A stretch of 61,044 nt of DNA from Chromera velia (Eukaryota; Sar; Chromeraceae), in assembly GCA_018398765.1 (NCBI GenBank), contig JAHBMJ010005928.1:1-61044 (forward strand). Direction: 5' to 3'. This document shows positions 34,425-44,277 of this stretch, piece by piece. Position numbers and translations under genes: made by a program. Positions within the stretch are counted from its first letter, which is position 1. Each line of letters starts with the position of its first letter. Below the pieces are notes generated by a model. That model did no database searches, was not told the origin of the DNA, and saw nothing but the letters and a program-made list of their open reading frames with translations.

Positions 34425-36745
34425 CTGTTCATTTGAGTCTGGAAGTACCGTTTCGGTCCCTGGGGCACCCACTCCTCATCCAGCCAGGCCTTGGAGAATG
34501 CCTCCACCTCAAACCTGACAGATAGACAGACAAGAAGGAAGGCAGAAAGAAAGAAAGACAGGGAGATTGACAACCCGTGCCAGAGGCACACAGAGCTCAG
34601 TGAGGGCCGGGGACCGGTGGTGTGCCTGGAGAGGAGGCCGGCCATGAAGGAAAAATGGATTGATTGATCGACCGAGATTTATGGTATGTTGTGAGAGGGA
34701 TCGAGAGACGCACACTTTGTGCTTTGAACTTTTTGGTGCTTCCTCTCCTCCCCTTTGTCTCACGTGGCTTTCTCGACTCTTCACTTTTCTCCCTCTTCCT
34801 TTCCGTCCGCTTGTCTCATTTGTGGGTCTTCTGTGTTTCTTTTGCACCCACCTTTTTCCTTTTCAGCCCCCCACCCCTGCTACTGGAGCCAGCACTCGAA
34901 TTGACCGACCGACCGACCGACCGACCTATCGGTCCAGGACTCTGCGCTCCCTGCGAGGGGCTGATTCCGAGACTTCCGGTCAGTACCGTAGTGCCACTTT
35001 GCCCTCACCTGAGAGACAGAGAGAAACAGAGACGGAAAGAGAAGGAAAGAAATAGGGACAGGGAAACAGTGACGTTGCAGACAGATCATGTACTGCCGAG
35101 GCGACTTGACCACAAACTCACGACCCATTCTTCTCTGCATTCCTGCCTGCTTCAAACACTCCTTCTGGGGTTCCCCGGCTGTCTGACTAAAAAACTAAAC
35201 TGACCTCGTAAGAAGAGTAGATGTCCTTGCAGACGACAGTCGGGCGGGACGAATCCTCCCCCTCTGGCTGGTTGACAGCTGCAGCAGCCCCTCCCGCTCT
35301 GTCTCTGATCTCTTGAGCCATGTCTCGAAGTCTCTCCTCGTTTGCTTTCCGGTCCCTCTCTTGGAGCTCTGCCATCCTCTGCCTCGCTCTCGCCTCCGCT
35401 CGTGCGTTCTCGTCCATCGCTGCGTCCTGCTGAAGATCCAACGGGCGCTCTCTCTTCGGCTGCCCTCCTCCTTCTCCACCTCCCGTAGCCGCTGCTGACG
35501 ACGAGGAGGAAGAGGAAGAAGACGAGGATGAGGCTGCGGCGGCGGCGGCGGCGACCACAATCCCAGTGCTCTGTTGCTGTTGCTGTGCGGGAGGGGCGGG
35601 GGCAGGTGCGAGTCCTCCCCCCCCGAGTCTGGATGCAAATCTCTCTTCTCGTTCCCGTCTCTCCTCCTCTTGTCTGATGAACCACAGGGGCCGCGTGTCC
35701 CTTCGGGGCTGGGGAGGGAGGGGACCCTGAGGGGCGGGGCGGCCAGTGAGAGAAGGTCGAGAAGAGAACGGATTGGGTCTGTTCAACCTGTCTCTCTCTC
35801 TCTGTTTTTCCCTGACTCTTTCCCTCTCCCTCTCTGTTTCACGTGGGGTCCGTCCCTGACCTTGACCTTGTCCGTATGCTCTGTTCCTGGCTGCTTCGTA
35901 TCCGGTTCCCCTTCTTGTGTTTTCGTCTTCGGAAGAGTCTGCGATGTTAAACATCTCTTGAGGGGCTGTCGGTGCTTCGTTCTGGGAGACAGGGGAAAAG
36001 GAGGGGAGTTCAAGGAATAGCTGGAAAAGAGACTGTGCCCATCGAGGGAAGAAGGGTGAATGAATGAATGAACGGAAGGACCGAAACGAAAGCCACATTT
36101 CGGACCCAGAGGAAAACAGACACCAAGCCCTTTCAAAGAAAAGGAGTGAAGGCAAAAAGAGAGCACAGATCCAGGCCAGGCTCATCCATGGGAGCTGACC
36201 GGGGGCTACAGGTTGGAAGCAAAGGGACGGCTTCAGACTGAGCAAGCGAAAAGCAACTCTCCCTGAAGGCAAACCAAGAGTTTGAGAGCTCACCGACAGA
36301 CAGCCGACTCACCAATGCCTGATTGAACATTGCGTTCGCGCACCATTCACCTGCTCGTTCAAGGTCCCCTGCTTTCAAAGAGAGACAGGAGGAAGGAGGC
36401 TGGGGATCTTTTCTTCTCGAGGGAGACGATTTCAGTCTCCAGCGATCAGACGATGCAGGTTGGTGACTGTACTCAAAAAGAAGCAGGAGGCAGGAAGAGT
36501 CACAAAAACACCCCAGGGTGCGCACAAGCTAGTGGCACAAAGAGAAAGAGAAACGAGTGAGGAAAAAGACAATGGTCGAAGAGAAGGAGCCAGGAAGTGT
36601 CGGAACCAAGCTAAGGGGAAACAAGTAGAATGACAACCAAAACGCGAAACAAAGCAGAGAAGGTCCCTTCAAATCACGCAGCCTGCCGACCGTTCGTGTT
36701 CAACAAGGCCTCCCTTGCCCTCTGGATGGTAAAGCCCAACTCCAT
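19029..36745 (-). CDS. SNF2 ATPase with UBA and RING domains (SHPRH/Rad5/HLTF-like)
   Basis: Reconstructed as 26 exons (high to low): 36745-36691, 36368-36313, 35981-35205, 35008-34926, 34514-34425, 34151-33894, 33346-33208, 32861-32734, 32278-32087, 31756-30722, 30373-30148, 29816-29710, 29333-29138, 28301-27663, 27172-26825, 26481-26417, 26061-25932, 25422-25272, 24751-24486, 24022-23729, 23287-22777, 22291-22045, 21577-21229, 20971-20846, 20414-20271, 19919-19029. Phase holds at every junction and the total is 7,503 nt (2,500 residues). Order: UBA 1-37, start of lobe 1 LRPEQLRSLNWM near 608, GDAVGYGKT near 1028-1036, ADFVVATYRLF at 1115, DEFH near 1430, GLTGTP near 1456, RING near 1962-2004, AIIFCQ near 2109-2114, QAIGRVRRPGQTKTVHVWRF near 2199-2217, Gln/Ala/Ser-rich tail. 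A RING between the lobes defines the Rad5/HLTF/SHPRH class, which remodels nucleosomes or forks and ubiquitinates targets such as PCNA. The first exon may not be the true start, since an acceptor AG sits right before the ATG. Confidence 0.88.
20160..20640. repeat. GT, GA and GAAA microsatellites in introns of the SNF2 gene
   Basis: (GT)n with GC steps at 20165-20190 and (GA)n at 20194-20230 fill part of the intron below 20271. (GAAA)n with AGGA and GACA variants at 20485-20635 fills the intron between exons 20971-20846 and 20414-20271. Confidence 0.9.
21500..22165 (-). other. RING finger split by an intron
   Basis: Exon 22291-22045 encodes a Ser run, an acidic run and CAVCMEPLCDRRKAITNC, then GRVFCLECLNHIC. 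Exon 21577-21229 continues with SKCPHCRAP. The spacing matches a RING, C-x2-C, C-x-H-x2-C-x2-C, C-x2-C, except that the usual histidine is arginine (NCGRVFC, codon CGC). The reading phase is 2 on both sides of the 467-bp intron. Confidence 0.85.
24760..25095. repeat. CA and CACT/CAGA microsatellites in an SNF2-gene intron
   Basis: (CA)n runs at 24775-24810, 24886-24925 and nearby alternate with (CACT)n, and end in (CAGA)n at 24990-25008 and 25060-25100. They lie in the intron between exons 25422-25272 and 24751-24486. A shorter (CA)n at 24028-24060 occupies the start of the next acceptor region. Confidence 0.9.
26417..31756 (-). other. SNF2 ATPase lobe 1 exons
   Basis: Seven exons carry LRPEQLRSLNWMAKRE, then a 300-residue acidic and Ala/Ser-rich insert (most of 30900-31680). 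After it come the Walker A variant GYGKT (29816-29710), LIMVPANLYTQWLNEI (29333-29138) and ADFVVATYRLFFSGG, followed by a 200-residue basic helical insert (28301-27663). VVYDEFHELF (27172-26825) and FKWGLTGTPPVQ (26481-26417) complete the lobe. The order of motifs I, Ia, II and III is canonical. Large insertions inside lobe 1 are a known feature of SHPRH. Confidence 0.85.
28610..28876 (-). repeat. Dispersed module, tandem copies 28610-28755 with 3' extension to 28876
   Basis: Two copies of the 50-bp module lie in minus orientation (28610-28668 and about 28695-28755), each with the complement of ACATATAGTCTGTC. The second is joined to about 120 bp of unique sequence up to 28876. The whole 28690-28876 unit is repeated, inverted, at 39750-39930. 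It lies in the intron between exons 29333-29138 and 28301-27663. Confidence 0.8.
36313..36745 (-). other. UBA domain encoded by exons 1-2 of the SNF2 gene
   Basis: Splicing AACG|GTCGGC (exon end 36691) to GAAAGCAG|GGGACC (exon start 36368) yields MELGFTIQRAREALL, NTNGDLERAGEWC and ANAMFNQAL. This has the UBA pattern: a M-G-F loop, alanine-rich helix 2, N-G-D turn and the E-W helix 3. UBA domains bind ubiquitin. The intron splits the domain exactly at the Gly codon of the turn. Confidence 0.8.
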
Positions 36746-38960
36746 CTGCACAAAAACAAAAAGAGGTCAAGAATGAAAAAAAAAGGAGCGCAACAAACAC
36801 GAAGTGAAAACTCTCAATGCGAATTGCAAAAAGGATCAAAGCGCGCATTCTCGTGCCTTTACATCTTTTGTCTCGCATTTCAAAACAAACAGGCACTCAG
36901 AAGCAATGAAACGGCGACACAACAGAAAAATCAACCAGCAACTTCAATCGCTGACCAGTCTTCGGATCTTTTCTGATCTGTCGATCTCCATCGTTCCTGA
37001 GTTTTCTGATCAAAGATCAACCGAGACAATTGAGTTTTCGGGTCAAATCGATCACAAAAGATGTCTCCAGGGCTTGGAGATAAACAGGAGTGCTGACGAC
37101 CTCCCAGTGTCAGAAGCTCTGGCCACCTGAGGGGCCCAAAGGGCACTGAGAAGCTCTGGAGGAAGATTCACTCACGCAACAGCACTTCAGGGTTTTGCGT
37201 TCCCGAAAGAAAAGTAATGTTTCCTCCTGGGTTTGAAAAGCCAGGAATACACTTCACCGGTTCTCACTGTTGGTATGGGTCTCTTTCTGTTCTCTGAAGA
37301 ATTTAAATTGTGGAACTTCAATGGAGTTGGCTGGAAGATGGGTTGCAAGTCGAGAAATGCCACAGAATGCCTGGAGTGAAAGTTGTGTCCAATGAGGGAC
37401 GCGGGCGTCGCGGGGTCCAACGCACGATTTGGGCCCGGCGCAAATTATAGGCGCGCCACCGCGGACTCAATCCCGCCCTTCTCCGTCACCTAGCTTCACT
37501 AGCCTGGCCTGTCAAAAAAATGAGCCGGTCAAGATCACCAGGCCCGTGAAATATCCCTGGCCCGTCAAAATAGCGTATTAGCGTGGCCCGTCAAAATAGC
37601 CTGGCTCGTCAAAAATCCCTGGCCCGTCAAACATTTATGCCAATTTTATGGCCCGTCAAATGTCCCCAGCCGGATAATTTCGATTCCAAGGCACTCACCC
37701 TTTTCGCGGGCGCGCGCAATTAAGGCACTCACCCGTATAGCGTTTGGTTAATTTTTCGCTTGCGGGACCCTTTTAGGCGGTGGTCTTTCCGGGGCTGGTC
37801 GTGGGACGCGTGGTTTGCCGAGGACGATTTTAATTAAAGATTTAAATCCCAAAAATCCCGTGCGAGCTCCGTATGAGCGGCTACGGAGATGGCGTTTTGG
37901 GAAGGAAATGCCCCCCCAGCGGATTTGCAGGATTCCCTGGCCCACAGTAAGTATAGTAGATGCGTCTATAGACAGATCACTGACATGCAGTCGTTGTGGA
38001 GTGTTGTGCAAGGTTGTGCAAGAGCCGTATCTCTAGCTGTATATCACGTTCTGTACGTACAAGGGTTAACGCGACCGATTGGCCGCCCAGCTGGCCCATT
38101 GGCAATAGGCAATTAACTCACTTAGAATTACTCTCTGTATAGGAGCTACTTCCCTTATCTTCTTTCTCCTGATTTCTGTTCTACCACAGGAATCATTTTT
38201 GGACTTAGCCTGGGTCGTCAGCTGTCACTTGAAACCTTGATTCTCTGGGAAGCCTCTCCTGTCCTCCCCAGCATCCCCCACTCCCGGCATCTTTCCCTCT
38301 CACAAACCAAATATATATGGGGGGGGTCAGTTGGGTTGGACTGTCCGAGCTTGTATGGGCATGCAGTTGTCGCTCACCATTTTACACAATTTTTGATTTG
38401 AGGAATGAAGAAATCTTCTGCATTGTGTTTTCCCCTGTTCTTTCCTTTACCTTGGGTATGCCTGTATTGGCCTGCAGAATCCACAGACTGGATCTTTTAA
38501 TGGAGCTCTCCACTTTGCTGCTTCCTTGGTGGGGAGCGTGGGACAGCAAATCTTTGGGAACGTAAACTCAATTTCTCAGTGAGTCCGCGCTATGAGAGAA
38601 GGGTACCTGACTTCTGGCAGTGCGCTGACTTTCGTGTAAGCATGCAACACTGTGAACTGGCGTGATGCATGTATACAAGCTCTGTCAGATGAGCTTACTC
38701 ATTGATTAAAAAGCCTTCATTTTCCCTCCACACATTAAATTGGAAACATTCAATTGTTCAAAGAAGAAGCAAGCTTTTACATCAGATTCTGCGCCTTACA
38801 TCAGACTTCACCTCGGCACTCTGCTTTCAGGGATGTACTGAGTTCTTCTCCACTTTGCTCCACCAGAACAACACGGTAGCACAGGCACCGAACCCTACCC
38901 ACCGGCCTTTCCCCTTTCAAGCAGGCTCGCCAATTAGTGTCTTTCTAAAATGTTCTGCAG
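36746..38960. other. Spacer between divergent genes, with CCCGTCAAA array
   Basis: Lies upstream of both the SNF2 gene (minus) and the coiled-coil gene (plus), so it should hold their promoters or unseen 5' exons. At 37503-37672 the motif GGCCCGTCAAA or close variants recur about seven times. AAGGCACTCACCC occurs twice (around 37689 and 37723). An acceptor-bounded stretch at 38831-38875 before a GT could be a small exon but does not keep phase with the next exon. Confidence 0.5.
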
Positions 38961-40673
38961 GTCGCCGGTTGAGAAAAAGGAGATGTGAGGAACTGAAGAT
39001 GCTGGTTGCCAAAGGCGAGGAGGGAATGAAGAAGGCGATTGAGGAGCGAGACAAACTTCAGCAGGCCCTCGACACGGAGAGGTGCGTACCTCAGCAGCGA
39101 GATGTGGATTGGCTCCTTTCTTTTTGTCTGTCTGTCTGTCTGTCTATCTGTCTGTCTTTGTTCTTTCTTTCTTTTTGTCTGTTGTGTTTATAAAGAAAAG
39201 GAGGGAGAAGAAGAAGAAACATATAGTCTGTCTGGCTGGCTGTCTGGTTGTCTGAAGAAAAGGAGGGAGAAGAAGAAGAAACATATAGTCTGTCTGTCTG
39301 TCTGCCTAGGGGGGAGCTCCCCTCCCCCCTCACTCCTGGATCCGCTCGTTCCATTTCACCCCATAGCGACCACGCAAACAATGGGTCCTGCTATGAGTCA
39401 CCATCAGAGCAGGAATCCTGAGGAGAAAAAAGAGGTTTTGGAGAAAGTTCACGACCTAACTGAGCACCGTCGCTCCTGTGGTATGGGACTTTAGAGAGTT
39501 TTGTTACCGCCAAAAGAGTCCTTCCGCAACAGACCAAGACACAGTATCAGAAGAATCCCCCTCCGTAGGGGTGCTCCCCCACCCCCCACCCCCTGTCTAA
39601 GGAACATGACAGTGCCGGTTCCCACGTGCAGTTTTTCTTTTTTTGTTGTTGTTGTTTTGTTGGTTTTCGTTTTTTGGTTGTTTTTCTTATCTTTTTTTTT
39701 CTCTTTCATCTTCAATGGAAGCAGCAGAGGATTAGTGTGTGAATCCACTGATCACGTGAAAGTTTGTAGGGAGGTGGAGAGGCACGCTTAACTCTCACCT
39801 TTCGGGCCCACTGCCCACTTTGTCTGAGTTGTCGTGATGTTCTTTTATCTTTGCTGCTTTCTTTCTTTTTGTCTGTTGTGTTCATGAAGAAAAGAAGGGA
39901 GAAGAAGAAACATATAGTCTGTCTGTCTGTCTTTCTTACATGAAGAAAAGAAGCCAGAAGGAGAAACATACACTCTATCTGTCTGTCCGTCTGTATGTAT
40001 GTACATAAAAAAAAATAGGGAAAAGAATAAACATATAGTCTGTCTGTCTGTCTGTCTGTCTGTCTTTCCTTCTTTCCTTCTTTCTTTCTTTCTTATGCCT
40101 TCTTTCTCTCTTTCTTTCTTTCTTCCTTTCTTTTTTTCTTTTCTTCCTTCGTTCGTTCCTTCCTTCCTTTCTTCCTTCTTTCCTTCCTTCCTTCGTTCCT
40201 TCTTTCCTTCTTTCGATCGTTCCTCCCTCCCTCCCTTCCTTCTTTCCTTCCTTCCTTCCTTCCTTCCTCTCTTCCTTCCTTCCCTCCTTCCTTCTTTCCT
40301 TTCTTCCTTCGTTCCTTCCTTCCTTCCATCTTTCTTTGACTTCGGCACTTGTCAACAAGCGACTGGTTTGCGATGCAACTCCCAACTGACGTGTACATCA
40401 ATTTATTTTTGCATGACTGCGTCTGCATGTAGAGAGAACCGGAAGAATGATAACAAAGCTGCTACGAGGAGAGAGTAGAAGCTGTCCAGACGAGCAGAGG
40501 AGGCCGAGAACCGAATGGGAAAGTTCAAGGGACCACTGAAACGGTCAGCGGCATGCAAGTTGTTTTTTATACAATTCATCTAAACTGCGATGTCCAATTT
40601 TATCGATGTGCTTGATCTGATCGCACACGATTTTGATGGTCTAGTTGCATGAAACAGGAGTTAAAGTCAGCCA

Positions 40674-40719
<46 letters not shown>

Positions 40720-43021
40720 ACTCAGGCATGCTAAGCACATAAATAGACATTGCCTTTCTGCCAATGCTAGTCTGTCTCTCTCCATTTGTATTTTGGACAC
40801 TGTAGGAGCAAGCACTCCTATTGAATCTGCTAACGTATTTCTGCTCAAAGTCTGGGAAGAAGTGGAACTGCTCGCCTACAGGAAGAGAAGGGCAGTGATC
40901 TGGCTTGAATCAGTTCCCGATGGTGAGGCAAGTTATTCTGTTATTCCTTGAAGCAGTCGAAGGACTGGCCTGCAAGGAGTTTTGCATATGTACACTTTAT
41001 ATATATATACTTGTAAATATATGCCCAATCTGCAATTCCGGTAGCTGACTCATGGATCAGTTAACTAGTCAAGTGATGGAACGACTGGCAGAGTGCATAA
41101 AGTGTCCAGGATTTCCGTATATGGATCTTTAATAGAACGTACGTGGCTTTTCATATCTCGTACAGCTGAATATTGATATGCAATTGTTTCTTTGGAGCGT
41201 GCAGCGATGCGCTTCTACGCGCGCAACGACTGTCAGATTGCAACCCGGTCACAGGCTAGGTCATAGGTGGACTACATTGCCAACTGTCCGTCAATTTTCA
41301 TCTTTTTTGCCGTACTGTCTCTACTCAACATAGAGTTACTCGACGTAGTCACTTTGGCTTCTTCTTTTTAGACTTTCTTGTATGTTTGTTCTATGAATAG
41401 CGCACTTTTGTATTCAATGTTGTGTTTTGGTTACATGATTGTGCACCATTTATCTGTGTCCGTATCTGCATGGTTAGTTTTGCTATCTGCTATAATTCTA
41501 ATTGAGAACGTTCTCCCCTGCAGGGAACTTGTTCAACGATTACGACGGGGAGGGAGGGCGTCCGAAATTCAGCCTCTTTTAGTATTGCCGCATGCTAGGC
41601 TGCATGCTTATGTTCCTCACGCGCCCCCCAGTCCTCCTCCAAGGCCCCCCCTTTTCCTCTTCAAAGAAGAGCGCAAAGACCAACGCCCTCCACCCAGTTC
41701 CGGGCGGAGGGCCTCCTCCACGCCCAATCAAAGGCAGGCAGGGAGACCCCCCGTATTTCTGTGTACGTGTGTCTGGGTAGGTAGCTAGGCTGGTGGGAGA
41801 ACGACATTATCCATAAATGGATGAACATCCAAGATCATGTGTTTGGAACACATCCTTGTTTGTCATCTCTGATGACAGCCCATCTGTCAAACCTGGCTAG
41901 CAAACCTGGTTGGAGCTTCTGATCGAACCTTTGTTTGGAGCACATGTCTCATGCGTATCTCTGTGTGCCTGTTTATCTCTTCGGTGTGCAGCTGTGGGTT
42001 CTTCCCTGCCGATGCCAAGCAACTTCTGGACAACTCAGTTCTCTCTGACACGGCTGCCGAGGTGACCATGGAGGAAGAGACAGAGGCCAACATGATTTAC
42101 TGCGAGTACATCTATCGAACAAAGAAGCTCCGCCTTTATTGGCTCACTCCGGGGAAACCAGAAGATGAAGACAACACCCACGAGATCGACAGTGCCACTC
42201 TGCCACAGGACATGCCGAAATCGCTGGAGGTACTTGCCAAGGTTAGTCAAGAGTGGTATTGCTCAAGAGTAGAAAGTCAAGTGAAACTGCGGAAGACCCT
42301 CAATTGTATGCATGGTTGTGGTGTGAGGCCATACTTTTGATCGTCGTTCCGAGAACAGACTGCTTGTCTGTAACAGTTGCTGCATGACAGATGCATGAGC
42401 TCAGTTGATGTACGTTTGGTTGTACTCATGTGAAACTTTCATTCGACCCAAGTCGTTCAAAGATGGCCCTATGGTAGTAAACAGTCAGTGCAGTATGACT
42501 TTGAATGTCTGCATGCTTGCTTGTCAATGAGAAAGTTCAATCATAGTTGTTGCATATCTTGCTTAGTCGAACCCTAGGCGACCCTAAGGCCGCCCTAAAG
42601 ACCATACTCTCTGACAGGTGCTAAACTGACCCTGACTGCAAGCAGAAAGTGACGTAAATTGGGCAGATCAAGAAGGCGTAGATGTCGGAACTCTTGCTGA
42701 TGGCACAGGTCGGTCGGTCGGTTGGGAAAGAGAACAGACGTCGGTGTTCGATTGAAAACGATCGACATAAGAAATTGTGAAAAGAATAGAAGGCACGTAC
42801 ATGTACAAAGTAAATGAATCTCTCCTTACCCCCCTTATCCGTCGATCGATCTATCTCTTTCTTGTCCCGTCTACCTTGCTCCTACGATTTCTTCCAGCAC
42901 CCCTACATACCTCTTTCTCCTCCTTCAAAGTTGTCCCCCTTGCCCCGTTTGAATGCAGGCCTGCGAATTGGAGAGTGATGTCCAGCGACTTCACCAGCAG
43001 CATGAAGCATTCAGCTTGTAG
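38961..43021 (+). CDS. Coiled-coil protein, unidentified (5' end unclear)
   Basis: Exons in phase: 38961-39081 (after TTCTGCAG), 40490-40543 (after TGTCCAG), 41992-42241 (after GTGTGCAG, ending AAG|GTTAGT) and 42959-43021 with stop TAG. They read RRLRKRRCEELKMLVAKGEE, then GMKKAIEERDKLQQALDTER, RAEEAENRMGKFKG, then AEVTMEEETEANMIYCEYIY with LRLYWLTPGKPEDEDN, and finally ACELESDVQRLHQQHEAFSL. The first, second and last exons have heptad-like charged helices. The family is not recognised. The first exon needs an upstream partner ending in phase 1 that was not found. A small in-phase exon at 41524-41559 and a possible one near 40806-40922 remain open. Introns contain microsatellites and copies of the dispersed module. 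Confidence 0.5.
39161..39310 (+). repeat. Dispersed 50-bp module, two tandem copies
   Basis: Copies at about 39170-39235 and 39254-39300, each with AAGAAAAGGAGGGAGAAGAA followed by ACATATAGTCTGTCTG and joined by (CTGG/CTGT)n. The first directly follows the CTGT array at the start of an intron of the coiled-coil gene. Confidence 0.8.
39750..40060 (+). repeat. Dispersed module with 5' extension, plus two more copies
   Basis: 39750-39930 is the inverted partner of 28690-28876. It starts GATCACGTGAAAGT, passes through CTCTCACCTTTCGGGCCC and ends in the module and (CTGT)n. Two degenerate copies follow immediately (about 39936-39985 and 39998-40060), the last retaining ACATATAGTCTGTCTG. Confidence 0.8.
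40061..40340. repeat. TTCC / TTTC microsatellite in an intron
   Basis: (CTGT)n, then (TTTC)n and (TTCC)n with TTCG and CTCC variants, inside the intron of the coiled-coil gene between 39081 and 40490. All frames are open because of the repeat. Confidence 0.9.
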
Positions 43022-44277
43022 ACTTCAAGACTAAAGCTTAAGACATGTCTGATCAGCTCCCTTCTTTTGACTTCGATCTTTTTGAGACATTGGATCAGCC
43101 CCCGGAAGACAGACATTCCCGAACCGATAGGAAGTACCTCCTTTGTCTCTGATTAACTTTAAAAAGAATATTTTGAAAAACAAACGCTACAGATTTTTTT
43201 TTGAATGTATTGATCAGCAGAACAACCGTTGTTTTTCATGCAAATTCTTTATATAACATGCATGCATGTTAATAACATCAAATAATCATCTTAATTTATA
43301 AAACAGCTATAAACAACAGCTCTGGCAATATGATGCCAATATCAATCGTTCTAGCAACAGTTCTTTATGGAAATATATGTTTTAGAAAATTTAAAAAAAA
43401 AAAAAAAATGAAAACTCATATATATTTTATATAGCTTTTTACAGTGCTCAGCTACCATCCTCACCCATCCTATATGGTCTCACCCATCCTCCCCTACATA
43501 CCTATATTTTATAACACTATCGCTTTCGATCCCAGCCTTTCCGTTGAGCACGGAGCTTCTCGTAGCTAGTGCTCATGTGTTATGATCGATGCTAATAAGT
43601 TAGTAATAACAGTGTTAAAAAAGGGGAAAATATTTAAAAAAAATATTTTTTTTTAATTCTATATAGAGTTCGTTGAAGATGCAAAAGCCGTAGCTTTGAT
43701 GGCCGAAGGCCGTCAAAGCCGTGACTTTGATAGTTTATCATTTTTGAAACTGACTAGCCTCTTAGGGGTATACTCAGACTACTACCATACTACATCCTAG
43801 AAATTAAAAAGAAAATACAGACTCGGGCGTCCCCAGATATTTTTAAATGAATGTGCGTTACTTGGCTTAGCTTGGCTAGCTGTGCCAACCAATGAATCTG
43901 TCACAATAAATTGTCAATAATAAAATTTTATATAACGCACTGGCAGCATTACAGCAAGACCATAGTAGTATAACAATTAAGTACTAACAGGTTAGTCTGA
44001 ACTTAGTCAATAAATTGATCGACTTTCAAATTATTCGAGTTGCTTAGTCACTTGGGACTTGCTATATAATCCAGGTTACTAGGTATTAGACTAGGTATAA
44101 GGTGTGCAAATCTAAGAATGTCCGGACCCTCTACTCCGCTAGCCACTCCGAGGGCGTTTTCTAGGACTGTAGGGCGCTGTGTTATTGAAAGTTGCATAAA
44201 TCACTACTTTTTTGTTTTGTTCTTTCATTGCTATCATCTGTACACACCACTCTAGAGGTCACTCGTAAGACTCACTA
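43022..44277. other. AT-rich convergent spacer
   Basis: Separates the 3' ends of the coiled-coil gene (plus) and the transporter gene (minus), so both 3' UTRs should lie here. It is AT-rich with A and T runs (43390-43410, 43637-43656) and one near-perfect hairpin at 43696-43716 centred on GGCCGAAGGCC. No gene is seen. Confidence 0.65.
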
